In this document: positions 17,335-25,759 of the stretch, piece by piece
How positions within the stretch are numbered: position 1 is the first letter of the stretch
How the letters are laid out: every line of letters starts with the position of its first letter
Assembly: GCF_013363995.1 (NCBI RefSeq)
Contig: NZ_JABWGO010000008.1
Span: forward strand, 346,941-410,940
DNA length: 64,000 nucleotides
Reading direction: 5' to 3'
DNA from: Nonomuraea rhodomycinica
GTDB taxonomy: Bacteria; Actinomycetota; Actinomycetes; Streptosporangiales; Streptosporangiaceae
The notes under the pieces: generated by a model
What the model was told of the DNA's origin: nothing
What the model saw: only the letters and a program-made list of their open reading frames with translations
The model's database searches: none
Made by a program: the position numbers and the translations under genes

Positions 17335-19330
17335 GCCGCACCTCCACATTGCCGAAAGCGTCCACCGTCGCGGTGAACCCCGGATGGACGGGAATGGTCG
17401 AGCCGTACTCCTCGATCACCGCCGGACCCTCGACCACGGCCCCGGCCTCCAGCGCGGCCCGCTGGAGGATCGGCGTGTCGTGCTCCTCCTCGAAGCGCAC
17501 CTTCCGCGTCGCGCTCACCGCCTCGGTCCGCGGGTACGGCCGGCGCCGGATCGGCGGCCGGGCGATCGGCCCGATGCCGGACACCCGGAGGTTGACCCAT
17601 TCGACGCCCTGGCGCGGGTCGTCGCGGTAGGCGTAGCCGTACAGGCGCTCGTGGGCGTCGTGGAAGCGCTCGACCACCTGCGCGCGCCACGCCTCGTCGA
17701 TCGGGCCCGGCGGGGCCGGGACGCGCACCTCGTACGCCTGGCCGTGGTAGCGCAGGTCGGCGCTGCGGGCGTGGACCGGCTCGTCGAACCCCTCGCGTTC
17801 CAGGGCCCGCGCCGCCTCCTCCGCCAGCTCGCCGAAGATCCGCGCCGCGGCCTGGAGCGACAGGTCGCGGGTCACGTACGTGCGCACGTAGTCGTTCTTG
17901 ACGTCCACCGTGAGCAGCCCGAACGCGGAGACGTTGCCCGGCTCCGGCGGCACCACCACGGCGGGCAGGCCCAGGATGTCGATGAGCCGGCAGGCCAGCA
18001 GCGGACCCGACCCGCCGAACGTCACGAGCGGGAAGTCGCGCACGTCCAGCCCGCGCTTGACCGTGATCTGCCGGATCGCGTTGCTCTGGTTGAAGGCGCT
18101 GATCTCCAGGATGCCCGTGGCGGTGCGCTCGGGGCTGAGGCCGAGCTTGCCGGCCAGGGCCTCGACGCCGGCCCGCGCCGCGTCCGCGTCGAGCGGGATC
18201 TCGCCGCCGAGCAGGTGCGGCGGGACGCGGCCGAGGAAGACGTGCGCGTCGGTGACCGTCACCTCCGTGCCGCCCCGGCCGTAGCACAGCGGCCCGGGGT
18301 CGGCGCCGGCCGACCGGGGGCCGACCTTCAGCGTGCCCTCGGGCGAGATCCACGCGATCGAGCCGCCGCCCGCGCCGACGGTCACGATGTCGATCATGGG
18401 GATCTTGACCGGGAAGCGGCCGACCGTGCCCTCGGTGGTGACGGACGGCTCGCCGTCGATCACCACGGCGACGTCCGTGGAGGTGCCGCCGCCGTCCAGC
18501 GTGATCACCGACGGGTGCCCGGCGTTGGCGGCCAGCATCGCGGCGCCGAGCGCGCCCGCGGCCGGCCCCGACAGCACGGTGGTGATCGGCTGGTTGACGA
18601 CCTCGCGGGCCGACAGCACGCCGCCGTTCGACTTCATCACGGAGAACGGCATGCCGAGGCGCTGCGACAGCTCGGCGAGGTAGCGGCGCATGACCGGCTT
18701 GACCGCGGCGTCCACGAGGGTGGTGACCGATCGCTCGTACTCGCGGTACTCGCGCAGCACGTCGCTGGAGATCGACACGACCGCGTCGGGATGCTCGCGG
18801 GCCAGCACGTCGCGCATGCGCCGCTCGTGCTCCGGGTTGGCGTAGGAGTGCAGGAAGCAGACGCCGATGGCGGTGACGCCGCGGGCCCGGAACCAGCGGG
18901 CCGCCTCGACGGCCTGGTCCTCGGCGAAGGGGCGCACCTCGGCGCCCGTGTGGTCGAGCCGGCCGCCGACGGTCCGCACCAGGTGCACGGGGACGATGCG
19001 CGGCGGCTTGACCCAGAAGTAGGAGTTGCCGTAGCCGTCGGGGACGCTCTGCCGGCCGATCTCCAGGACGAACTCGAAGCCCTCGGTCGTGATGAACCCG
19101 AGCCCCTCGACGCGCTCCTCCAGGAGCTGGTTGGTGGCCACCGTGGTGCCGTGGACGACCGAGGTCACGTCCAGCTCGCCGAGCTTGCGCACGCCCGTGA
19201 CGAAGCCGTCGGCCGGGTTGGCCGGGGTGGAGGGCGTCTTCGTGGTGACGATCTCACCGGTGTCCTCGTCCACCGCCACGACGTCGGTGAAGGTCCCGCC
19301 GGTGTCGACGCCGATGCGCACGTTACGCAT
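17327..19330 (-). CDS. hyuA: hydantoinase A / 5-oxoprolinase alpha-type subunit (HyuA)
   Basis: A 667-residue ATP-dependent subunit. The N-terminus RIGVDTGGTFTDVVAVDEDTG is the diagnostic HyuA/ASKHA phosphate loop. VHGTTVATNQLLEERVEGLGFITTEGFE-type sequence, MKSNGGVLSARE, VLSGPAAGALGAAMLA and LDGGGTSTDVAVVIDGEP follow in family order, and GGSGPLLACRLIDILG marks the second half. The ATG at 19330 is chosen because it starts the conserved domain. No good ribosome site precedes it, but a short upstream ORF with a strong one overlaps it by 8 bp (19323-19367). First gene of a hyuA-hyuB-Nudix operon, divergent from thymidine kinase. Confidence 0.9.
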   Translation of the reverse strand: MRNVRIGVDTGGTFTDVVAVDEDTGEIVTTKTPSTPANPADGFVTGVRKLGELDVTSVVHGTTVATNQLLEERVEGLGFITTEGFEFVLEIGRQSVPDGYGNSYFWVKPPRIVPVHLVRTVGGRLDHTGAEVRPFAEDQAVEAARWFRARGVTAIGVCFLHSYANPEHERRMRDVLAREHPDAVVSISSDVLREYREYERSVTTLVDAAVKPVMRRYLAELSQRLGMPFSVMKSNGGVLSAREVVNQPITTVLSGPAAGALGAAMLAANAGHPSVITLDGGGTSTDVAVVIDGEPSVTTEGTVGRFPVKIPMIDIVTVGAGGGSIAWISPEGTLKVGPRSAGADPGPLCYGRGGTEVTVTDAHVFLGRVPPHLLGGEIPLDADAARAGVEALAGKLGLSPERTATGILEISAFNQSNAIRQITVKRGLDVRDFPLVTFGGSGPLLACRLIDILGLPAVVVPPEPGNVSAFGLLTVDVKNDYVRTYVTRDLSLQAAARIFGELAEEAARALEREGFDEPVHARSADLRYHGQAYEVRVPAPPGPIDEAWRAQVVERFHDAHERLYGYAYRDDPRQGVEWVNLRVSGIGPIARPPIRRRPYPRTEAVSATRKVRFEEEHDTPILQRAALEAGAVVEGPAVIEEYGSTIPVHPGFTATVDAFGNVEVRRG

Positions 19331-19367
19331 GCCGGCCCCGCGCCGACCGGCCCCTGTCTGTGACCAC
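19323..19367 (-). CDS. possible 14-residue leader ORF coupled to hyuA
   Basis: GTG-initiated, ends at a TAA inside the first codons of hyuA and encodes 14 residues (MVTDRGRSARGRHA). An AGGAGGA ribosome site sits immediately upstream of its GTG, whereas hyuA itself has only a weak one. The 8-bp overlap would couple hyuA translation to this ORF. No experimental or family support is visible; it may only be the way this messenger loads ribosomes. Confidence 0.4.
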   Translation of the reverse strand: MVTDRGRSARGRHA

Positions 19368-19442
19368 GCTTCCTCCTGAGGTTCAGGGGAGAAATCTCCC
19401 ATGAGGTCAGGGAGCACGCCAAGCCCGCTAAGGTGGCACCCC

Positions 19443-20078
19443 GTGACCGACCTGTCTGCCTTGTCCCCCGTTCCCCCTGGTGCCCGCGACGCGGTGCTCA
19501 AGTTCTTCTTCGGCCCCATGGACTGCGGCAAGTCCACGCTGGCCCTGCAGATGAACTACAACCACAGCCGCCAGGGCAGGCGCGGCCTCGTGCTCACCAA
19601 GCACGACCGGTCCGGCGGCCCCCAGGTCACCAGCAGGATAGGGCTCGGCCTGGAGGCGATCGAGGTCGAGGACTCCCTGGACCTCGTCGCGCTGGTCACC
19701 GCGCACGACTCCGTCGACTATCTCATCTGCGACGAGGCGTGCTTCTACACGGTCGCGCAGATCGAGCAGCTCGCCGACCTGGTGGACGACCACGGGGTGG
19801 ACGTGTACGCGTTCGGGCTGGCCTCGGACTTCCGGTCGGTGATGTTCCCGGCGGCGCAGCGGCTGTTCGAGCTGGCCGACGAGGTGTGCCGGCTCCAGGT
19901 CGAGGTGCTGTGCTGGTGCGGGCGGCCGGGCCTGCTCAACGGGCGGATCGTGGGCGGCGAGCTGGTGAGGACGGGCGAGCAGGTGGTGATCGGCGACACG
20001 GACCGCTCGCCGGTCCGCTACCAGGTGCTCTGCCGCCGCCACCACCGCTCGGGCCTGCTGGGCGAGGGCACCGCGTAG
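19443..20078 (+). CDS. tdk: thymidine kinase (type II)
   Basis: A 211-residue type II thymidine kinase that phosphorylates thymidine in salvage. The Walker A motif FFGPMDCGKSTLALQ, the lasso/Walker B region LICDEACFYTVAQIEQLADLV, the VYAFGLASDFRSVMFP strand and a zinc-ribbon set of cysteines (EVLCWCG and YQVLCRRHH) are all visible. GTG start at 19443 with AAGGTGG six bases before. It is divergent from hyuA and convergent with the DsbA-like gene, with only 10 bp between the ends. Confidence 0.93.
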   Translation: MTDLSALSPVPPGARDAVLKFFFGPMDCGKSTLALQMNYNHSRQGRRGLVLTKHDRSGGPQVTSRIGLGLEAIEVEDSLDLVALVTAHDSVDYLICDEACFYTVAQIEQLADLVDDHGVDVYAFGLASDFRSVMFPAAQRLFELADEVCRLQVEVLCWCGRPGLLNGRIVGGELVRTGEQVVIGDTDRSPVRYQVLCRRHHRSGLLGEGTA

Positions 20079-20088
20079 GGGCTCGTCC

Positions 20089-20757
20089 TCAGACGGCGCA
20101 GAAGCCGTCGTCGCAGCCGTCCGCGGGGGCGGCGAGCAGCGTGACGGGGGTCTGCCCGGTCCGCTCGGCCACCTCGGCGATGGCGGCGTCGAACGTCTCC
20201 TCCGGCTGTGCTCCCGACACGGCGAACGTGCCCTCGAACAGGAAGAGGGGGACCCCGCTGATCCCGAGCCCCGCGGCCCGGGAGAGCTGCTCGCGCACCT
20301 CGTCGGCGCCCTCGCCGGTGTCCCGCACCCCGGCCTCGGCGGCCAGCTTGGCGAGCACGTCGGGGTCGCCGACGTTCAGCCCGTCGGTGAAGTGGGCGCG
20401 GAACAGCAGCTCGGCCATCTCCTCGCCGCGGCCCTGGCGGGTGGCCAGCTCGACCAGCCGGTGGGCCTCGAAGGTGTTGGCGCTGACCGCGTCGTCGAAG
20501 CGCAGCTCCAGGCCGTCGCCGGCGGCCACCTCCGTGACCCGGCCGGTCATCTGGGCGGCGTTCGGGCCGAACTTGCGCGCCAGCGCGTCCAGCAGCGGCT
20601 CGCCCTCGGCGGGGGCGTCGGGGTTGAGCTGGAACGGCCGCATCGTGATCTCCAGCGTGCCGCCGCGGGCACGGAAGCGCTCGGCCGCGCGGGCGAAGCG
20701 GGTGTGGCCGATGTAGCACCACGGGCAGACGACGTCGGAGAATATTTCCACCTTCAT
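20089..20757 (-). CDS. DsbA-family (FrnE-like) thiol oxidoreductase
   Basis: A 222-residue thioredoxin-fold protein starting MKVEIFSDVVCPWCYIGHTRF, with the CPWC active-site motif of the FrnE/2-hydroxychromene-carboxylate isomerase-related group. ITMRPFQLNPDAP, ANTFEAHRLVELA and ISGVPLFLFEGTFAVSGAQPEETF (with the cis-Pro loop GVP) are typical. There is no signal peptide, so it acts in the cytoplasm, perhaps in disulfide or mycothiol chemistry (inference). A second ATG lies two codons upstream. The C-terminal DGCDDGFCAV adds two cysteines. Confidence 0.88.
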   Translation of the reverse strand: MKVEIFSDVVCPWCYIGHTRFARAAERFRARGGTLEITMRPFQLNPDAPAEGEPLLDALARKFGPNAAQMTGRVTEVAAGDGLELRFDDAVSANTFEAHRLVELATRQGRGEEMAELLFRAHFTDGLNVGDPDVLAKLAAEAGVRDTGEGADEVREQLSRAAGLGISGVPLFLFEGTFAVSGAQPEETFDAAIAEVAERTGQTPVTLLAAPADGCDDGFCAV

Positions 20758-20835
20758 GCACATCGCCAACCGCCCCGCGACGGCGGTCATTCCGGAAAAA
20801 TCGGAAATGACCGGCACCGCCGTGCCGGGAGCCGC

Positions 20836-21732
20836 TCAGCCGGAGGCCAGCTCCTCCAGCCGGAACGGCAGGTACGCCGAGTCGTCCACCAGCGCCGACG
20901 CCCCGCGCCACCAGCCGAACCACTCGCCGCTGCGCCACATCCAGTCGGCCCGCTCGATGGCCGCCACCACCTCGCCGACCGTCCGCCACGGCTCGCCCAC
21001 CTGCTCCAGCGTGGCCCCGTGCCGCACGGCCCAGTCGCGCAGGATCTCGGCCGCGTCCCCGTCCACCTCCCGGGCGTACGGGTCGGGGTCCTCGCCGGGC
21101 AGCCGGTGCGGCCCCAGCCCGGCGGCCACGCCCCAGCTCCACTGCGCCTCGGCCGGACGGGAGTAGCGCAGCGACTGGAAGTCGAGGTTGGAGCCCAGCT
21201 CGTCGTCGGGCCGGCGCGTGACCACCGCGTCCAGCCGCCCGCCGGCGTCGAAGTGCACGACCAGCCGATCTCCCGGCCGCACCCCGCCGGGGAGGTCGAA
21301 CCGATCCTCGGCCTGCCACGAGTTCAGGTCCACCTCGGCGACGGGTGAGCCCCACAGCGCGTCGGCGGCGTCGTCCGCCATCCAGGCGGCCAGCATCTCC
21401 AGGGCGGTCAGGTCGGTCCACGGCTCGATCGCCACGGCCGTGCCGAGCACCTCGTCCGGCGCCGGGAGCTTGCCGCCGCGCGGGCGTCCCCACCACTGCG
21501 CGCCCAGGTCGCGCGTGCCGACCAGCAGCGCGGCGATGGCGGCCAGCTCGGCCGACCGCCGCGTCAGGCCGGCGCCCAGCGCCAGGTCGAGACAGCGGCC
21601 GGCGCGCTCGTCGCCGAGCTCGGCGCGGGCGTCGCCGACCAGCGCCTCGGCCGTGGGGCGTTCGGTGCCCAACAGGGTGCTCACGACTCTTCTGGCCTCG
21701 GTCCGCGCGTCTTCAGCATGTGCCTGCCGCAT
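20836..21732 (-). CDS. conserved hypothetical protein
   Basis: A 298-residue soluble protein without signal peptide or membrane segments; I do not recognise its family. It is rich in Trp and acidic residues, with notable stretches DLGAQWWGRPRGGKLPAPDE and DWMWRSGEWFGWWRGASAL. Codon use is typical of the window, which supports a real gene. ATG at 21732; a GTG a few codons inside is an alternative. It sits between the DsbA-like and CoxG-like genes on the same strand, with about 100-bp gaps, so an operon is possible but not evident. Confidence 0.7.
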   Translation of the reverse strand: MRQAHAEDARTEARRVVSTLLGTERPTAEALVGDARAELGDERAGRCLDLALGAGLTRRSAELAAIAALLVGTRDLGAQWWGRPRGGKLPAPDEVLGTAVAIEPWTDLTALEMLAAWMADDAADALWGSPVAEVDLNSWQAEDRFDLPGGVRPGDRLVVHFDAGGRLDAVVTRRPDDELGSNLDFQSLRYSRPAEAQWSWGVAAGLGPHRLPGEDPDPYAREVDGDAAEILRDWAVRHGATLEQVGEPWRTVGEVVAAIERADWMWRSGEWFGWWRGASALVDDSAYLPFRLEELASG

Positions 21733-21835
21733 ACCGCCACGCTACGCCCGGAGATCCTTTTCCGCGAGAGCCGAAACCCCCATACCCGCAGGCCCCGCAC
21801 CCGCCGCTTTCCCGCGGGCCCCCACGCCCGCCCGT

Positions 21836-22555
21836 TCAGTGGCGGCGGCCCGAGCGGGCGAGGAGCCAGCCCACCGCGACGCCCGTCAGCGCCACCCCGG
21901 CCCCCGTCCCGAACGAGGCCAGCATCACCCACGGCCGCGTCTCCGTGCGGACCGAGGGGGCGCGCTCCCCCGCGGGCCGCTCGTGGACGGCCGGCCGCTC
22001 GCGGACCGCCGTCCCCGGCGCGGCCACCGCGACAGCGCCCGAGCCGGCCTCCGCCCCGCCCGCGCCGGGCGCCCCCACGGGCACGGCGGCGGACGGCTGC
22101 GCGGCGGACGGCTGCGCGGGTCCGCTGAGCAGCCGGTCCACCGCGGAGAAGAACTCCCCCGCCGTGCGGCGCGCCACCGCGCCCAGCATCCGCTGCCCGA
22201 CCCCGCCGATCATGCCGCCCACCACGGCGTCGGCGTCGTAGTCGACCCGGGTGCCCCCGTCCACCTCGCTCAGCCGTACCTGCACCGTGGCGTCGACGGT
22301 CCCCGGCGCGCCCTGGCCGCGCGCCCGCAGCACGAAGCTCTCCGGCGCGAGCGGGTCGGCGAGCGCCACCTCGCCCTGGTAGACGCCCCTGACCGAGGCC
22401 ACGCCCGCGTTCACCGTCATCCGGTACGTGTCGGGCCCGCTCTCCTCCAGCCGCTCGCAGCCCGGGATGGTGCGCACCAGCACCGCCGGGTCCCGCAGCG
22501 CGGCCCACACCCGATCTCTGTCGACGCCGATCACGGCGCTACCTGCGACCTTCAC
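21836..22555 (-). CDS. CoxG-like SRPBCC protein with C-terminal membrane anchor
   Basis: A 239-residue protein. Residues 1-145 form a CoxG/SRPBCC domain (MKVAGSAVIGVDRDRVWAAL, RTIPGCERLEE, GVYQGEVALADPLAPESF, TRVDYDADAVVGGMIGGVGQRML). A Pro/Ala-rich linker with QPSAA copies and one C-terminal transmembrane helix (VMLASFGTGAGVALTGVAVGW) follow. In CO-oxidising bacteria CoxG anchors the molybdenum CO dehydrogenase to the membrane. Here a CoxL/M/S-type enzyme lies 5 kb away, so this protein could tether it (inference). GTG start at 22555 with AGGGTGG before it. Confidence 0.8.
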   Translation of the reverse strand: MKVAGSAVIGVDRDRVWAALRDPAVLVRTIPGCERLEESGPDTYRMTVNAGVASVRGVYQGEVALADPLAPESFVLRARGQGAPGTVDATVQVRLSEVDGGTRVDYDADAVVGGMIGGVGQRMLGAVARRTAGEFFSAVDRLLSGPAQPSAAQPSAAVPVGAPGAGGAEAGSGAVAVAAPGTAVRERPAVHERPAGERAPSVRTETRPWVMLASFGTGAGVALTGVAVGWLLARSGRRH

Positions 22556-22640
22556 ATCGCCACCCTAAGCACGGACCCGCCCCGGGATAAGGGCAACACC
22601 TGCCAGAGAGCGGTACGCGTCGCGTCCCGGGGTCCGTCGC

Positions 22641-22683
22641 GGGGCTTAGCCGGGAATCAGCCCACGGGCTGACGCGAAGCCCC
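22641..22683. other. nested stem-loop in the cydA upstream region
   Basis: An outer stem GGGGCTT / AAGCCCC (22641-22647 with 22677-22683) encloses an inner perfect hairpin TCAGCCC-AC-GGGCTGA (22657-22672). It lies between the divergent coxG-like gene and cydA. It could be a structured 5' leader or a terminator-like element; no known RNA family is recognised. Confidence 0.4.
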
Positions 22684-22753
22684 CGCCCGCTGCGACATCC
22701 TCACTGGACACCGAGGAGTGAGCGCGCTGTGACGAAGATCGCAGCACGTTGCT

Positions 22754-22799
22754 CTACGGCCTGTAGTACTACTTGAAGTAGATGTACTACGGCTTGTAG
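22754..22799. promoter_or_regulatory. array of three CTAC-N5-GTAG palindromes upstream of cydAB
   Basis: Three 13-bp sites of the form CTAC-N5-GTAG: CTACGGCCTGTAG (22754-22766), CTACTTGAAGTAG (22769-22781, perfect palindrome) and CTACGGCTTGTAG (22787-22799). Spacing is 15 and 18 bp between starts. The array ends 24 bp before the cydA ATG. The AT content is clearly above the surroundings. It looks like a cooperative operator; it does not match the Rex or DtxR consensus that I know. Confidence 0.65.
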
Positions 22800-22823
22800 A
22801 GCGCCGGGACCGGCGAGGGGAAG

Positions 22824-24170
22824 ATGGACGCACTAGACCTAGCGCGGTGGCAGTTCGGGGTGACCACCGTCTACCACTTTCTGTTCGTGCCGCTGACGAT
22901 CGGCCTGGGCGTGTTCGTGGCCGGGCTGCAGACCGCGTGGCACCGCACGGGCAAGGAGCACTACCTCCGGCTGACCAAGTTCTTCGGGAAGCTCTTCCTG
23001 ATCAACTTCGCCATGGGCGTGGTGACCGGCATCGTGCAGGAGTTCCAGTTCGGGATGAACTGGAGTGAGTACTCCACCTTCGTCGGTGACGTGTTCGGCG
23101 CGCCGCTGGCCATGGAGGCGCTGCTGGCGTTCTTCATGGAGTCCACGTTCCTGGGACTGTGGATCTTCGGCTGGGACCGGCTGCCCAAGCGGGTGCACCT
23201 GGCGTGCATCTGGGCCGCCGCCATCGGCTCCAACCTGTCGGCGTACTTCATCCTCGCGGCCAACGCCTGGATGAAGCACCCGGTGGGCTACGAGGTGGTC
23301 GACGGCCGGGCCCGGATGACCGACCTGTGGGCCGTGCTGACCAACTCCACCGCGCTGGCCCAGGTGCCGCACGTGATCGGGGCGGCGTTCATCGTGGCGG
23401 GCGGCTTCGTGCTGGCGGTGAGCTGCTGGTGGCTGCTGCGCACCCGCGACGGCATGTGGCGCGGCGCCGCGCGGGCCGCGCTGGTCATGACCGCGGTGGC
23501 CGGGCTCGTCGTGGCCGGCAGCGGCGACCTGTCCGGCAAGCTCGCCTACGAGCAGCAGCCGATGAAGCTGGCCTCCGCCGAGGGCCTGGAGCGTGACACC
23601 GCGGGCGCCGGGTTCACCCTCGTGCCAGGGATCGAGATCCCCAAGGTGCTCAGCTTCCTGTCGACCGGCGACCTCGACGCGACCGTCCAGGGCACCGAGG
23701 ACATCCAGCGCAGGCTGGAGGAGCGGTTCGGCCCCGGCGACTACCGTCCCGACCAGAGCGTGGTGTTCTGGTCCTACCGGGTGATGCTCGCCTTCGGCCT
23801 GAGCACCGTGGGGCTGTCGGTGCTCGGCCTGTGGCTGACCCGGCGCCGCCGGCCGATGCCCCGGCTCCTGGCCCGGCTGTTCGTGCTGGCGCTGCCCCTG
23901 CCGCTGCTCGCGGTGATCGCGGGCTGGCTGCTGAGCGAGGTCGGCCGCCAGCCGTGGACGGTCGCGGGCGAGCTGCTGACCGCCGCCAGCGTCTCGCCCG
24001 GCGTGAGCCTCACCGAGGTCGCCCTGTCGCTGACGCTGTTCACCCTCCTGTACGGCGGGCTCGCCGTGGCCGAGGCCGTGCTGCTCGTGCGGCACGTCCG
24101 CAAGGGCCCCGAGGAGCCCGCGCCCGCCGAGGTCCCGGCCGAGCGGCTCGAACCGTCCCTGATGTACTGA
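22824..24170 (+). CDS. cydA: cytochrome bd quinol oxidase subunit I
   Basis: A 448-residue subunit I of the bd-type quinol oxidase in the cell membrane, which reduces oxygen with quinol. Heme ligands are visible: H18 in YHFLFVP, H183 in VPHVIG and M321 in YRVMLAF. The proton-path glutamates E98 and E106 lie in APLAMEALLAFFMESTFLG. The Q-loop has KLAYEQQPMKLASAEG, and the loop is short, as in actinobacteria. GRQPW near the end is the family signature. ATG at 22824 with GAGGGGAAG before it. It forms an operon with cydB 10 bp downstream; no cydCD gene follows. Expression is probably set by the palindrome array upstream. Confidence 0.96.
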   Translation: MDALDLARWQFGVTTVYHFLFVPLTIGLGVFVAGLQTAWHRTGKEHYLRLTKFFGKLFLINFAMGVVTGIVQEFQFGMNWSEYSTFVGDVFGAPLAMEALLAFFMESTFLGLWIFGWDRLPKRVHLACIWAAAIGSNLSAYFILAANAWMKHPVGYEVVDGRARMTDLWAVLTNSTALAQVPHVIGAAFIVAGGFVLAVSCWWLLRTRDGMWRGAARAALVMTAVAGLVVAGSGDLSGKLAYEQQPMKLASAEGLERDTAGAGFTLVPGIEIPKVLSFLSTGDLDATVQGTEDIQRRLEERFGPGDYRPDQSVVFWSYRVMLAFGLSTVGLSVLGLWLTRRRRPMPRLLARLFVLALPLPLLAVIAGWLLSEVGRQPWTVAGELLTAASVSPGVSLTEVALSLTLFTLLYGGLAVAEAVLLVRHVRKGPEEPAPAEVPAERLEPSLMY

Positions 24171-24180
24171 GGAGAAGACC

Positions 24181-25077
24181 GTGATCGACCTGTGGTTCCT
24201 GGTCATCGCCTTCCTGTGGACCGGCTACTTCGTGCTGGAGGGCTTCGACTTCGGGGTCGGCATGCTGGCGCCGTTCGTGGGCGGCGACGACGACGAGCAG
24301 CGGCAGAGCCTGCAGACCATCGGCCCCGTGTGGGACGGCAACGAGGTGTGGCTGATCACGGCGGTGGGGGCGATGTTCGCCGCCTTCCCCGCCTGGTACT
24401 CCGGGCTGCTCAGCTCCTTCTACCTGCCGGTGGTGCTCGTGCTGGCCGGGCTCATCGTGCGCGGCGTCGGGCTGGAGTGGCGCGGCAAGGTCGCCAACCC
24501 GGCGTGGTGCGACCTCGGCATCGTGGTGGGCAGCGCGCTGCCGGCGTTCCTGTGGGGCGCGATCTTCGCCGACCTGCTGCTCGACGGCGCGCTCCCGGCG
24601 CTGCTCGGCGGGGCGTTCACGCTGGCGCTGAGCCTGCTGCACGGCGCGGTCTTCCTGGCGCTGCGCACCGAGGGCCGGGTGCGCCGGCGGGCCCGCGTGG
24701 CGGCGCTGGCGACGGGCGCGGCGGCGCTGCCGCTGGCCGTGGTGGCTCTGTCCACGCTGGCCTCGGTGTCCGGCGCGGCCACGGTGCCGGCGCTGGCGGC
24801 CATGGCGGCGCTGGCGGCGGCGGCCGCGCTGATCTGGCGGCGGCGCGAGGGCTGGGCGTTCACCGCCACGGCCGCGGGCATCGCGCTGACCTCGGCGGCG
24901 GTGTTCCTGCGCCTCAAGGAGGCGCCGCTGCCCGGCCTCACGCTGGCCGAGGCCGCCTCCGCCCCCTACACCCTGACCATGCTGACCTGGATCGGCCTCA
25001 TCACGCTGCCGTTCGTGCTCGCCTACCAGGCGTGGACGTACTGGGTGTTCCGCAAGCGGGTCGCCCTGCCGCGCTGA
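24181..25077 (+). CDS. cydB: cytochrome bd quinol oxidase subunit II
   Basis: A 298-residue subunit II, shorter than the 330-380 of many homologues but complete in pattern. It begins WFLVIAFLWTGYFVLEGFDFGVGML, the CydB signature, and then has GPVWDGNEVWLITAVGAMFAAFP and RGVGLEWRGK. About eight membrane segments follow, ending in YQAWTYWVFRKRV. GTG at 24181 with GAGGAGAAG before it. Works with CydA; the missing cydCD genes must be elsewhere if they exist. Confidence 0.95.
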   Translation: MIDLWFLVIAFLWTGYFVLEGFDFGVGMLAPFVGGDDDEQRQSLQTIGPVWDGNEVWLITAVGAMFAAFPAWYSGLLSSFYLPVVLVLAGLIVRGVGLEWRGKVANPAWCDLGIVVGSALPAFLWGAIFADLLLDGALPALLGGAFTLALSLLHGAVFLALRTEGRVRRRARVAALATGAAALPLAVVALSTLASVSGAATVPALAAMAALAAAAALIWRRREGWAFTATAAGIALTSAAVFLRLKEAPLPGLTLAEAASAPYTLTMLTWIGLITLPFVLAYQAWTYWVFRKRVALPR

Positions 25078-25118
25078 CCCTCGCGGCCGGTGGACGCCCC
25101 GCCGGTGGCCGCCCCGCC

Positions 25119-25143
25119 GGTGGCCGCGCGCGTCGCGGCCACC
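25119..25143. terminator. hairpin downstream of cydB
   Basis: A perfect 10-bp stem GGTGGCCGCG / CGCGGCCACC with a five-base loop, between the convergent cydB and lipoprotein genes. It is made partly of GCCGGTGG repeats (25087-25123). There is no U-tract, but the position and strength fit a bidirectional terminator. Confidence 0.6.
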
Positions 25144-25152
25144 CGGAGCGCC

Positions 25153-25191
25153 GTTGGTAGCCGCCGTCGGTAACCGCCGTCAGTAGCCGCC
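25153..25191. repeat. three 13-bp repeats covering the lipoprotein stop codon
   Basis: GTTGGTAGCCGCC, GTCGGTAACCGCC and GTCAGTAGCCGCC run head to tail. The last unit holds the end and stop codon of the minus-strand lipoprotein gene; the other two are copies beyond the stop. This is another case of stop-region duplication. Confidence 0.75.
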
Positions 25192-25662
25192 GGTGTCGCC
25201 GCCGTCGTCCGCCGCGGGCGGCGACGGCGTCGGCGACTTGGTGCGGTGGTCCTTGAGGTGCAGGTCGCCGTTGAGCGGCTTCTGGAGCGCGCGCAGCACC
25301 TTGAGGCTGGACAGCACGGTCCACCGGGGCCCGACCAGGTGCGGGTTGTACTCAGGCGCCCGGTCCATCCACTCGTCCTTGCCCTCCTCGGTGCTGAAGG
25401 TGTTGACGAAGAACTCGCCGACCTTGGTCTTGCAGTAGCCGGTGCGGATGTCGGCGGCGTCGACCTGCATCTTGGGCTTGCAGCCGACCTTGGCCGCGAG
25501 CTGCTCCACCGTGTAGATCTTCGCGGGCGCGGCGGCCTTGGCGCCGCCCTGCTGGACGCCGGCGGCGAACTGGCCGCCGCCGGCCCCGGCCCCGCCGGAC
25601 GAGCAGGCGGCGACGAGTCCGACCAGCAGCGCAGAGGCGGCCAGACGTGGAAGTGTCGTCAT
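25180..25662 (-). CDS. putative lipoprotein
   Basis: A 160-residue secreted lipoprotein. The signal peptide (about 1-19) ends in the lipobox LVAAC with Cys20, followed by a Ser/Gly-rich spacer. The mature part contains IYTVEQLAAKVGCKPKMQV and RTGYCKTKVGEFFVNTFSTEEGKDEW, with two cysteines that may form a disulfide. This domain recurs in actinomycete lipoproteins, but its role is unknown to me. The C-terminal tail is Pro/Asp/Gly-rich (SPTPSPPAADDGGDTGGY). ATG at 25662. Confidence 0.8.
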   Translation of the reverse strand: MTTLPRLAASALLVGLVAACSSGGAGAGGGQFAAGVQQGGAKAAAPAKIYTVEQLAAKVGCKPKMQVDAADIRTGYCKTKVGEFFVNTFSTEEGKDEWMDRAPEYNPHLVGPRWTVLSSLKVLRALQKPLNGDLHLKDHRTKSPTPSPPAADDGGDTGGY

Positions 25663-25759
25663 GTGCCGAGATACGCACCGTTTGCGGGGGTGGTTCAGCC
25701 GGTTCCGCCCCGAAATCGCCCCTGCTTCGCGATGAGGACGTGACGGTGGTGCGGCCGGG

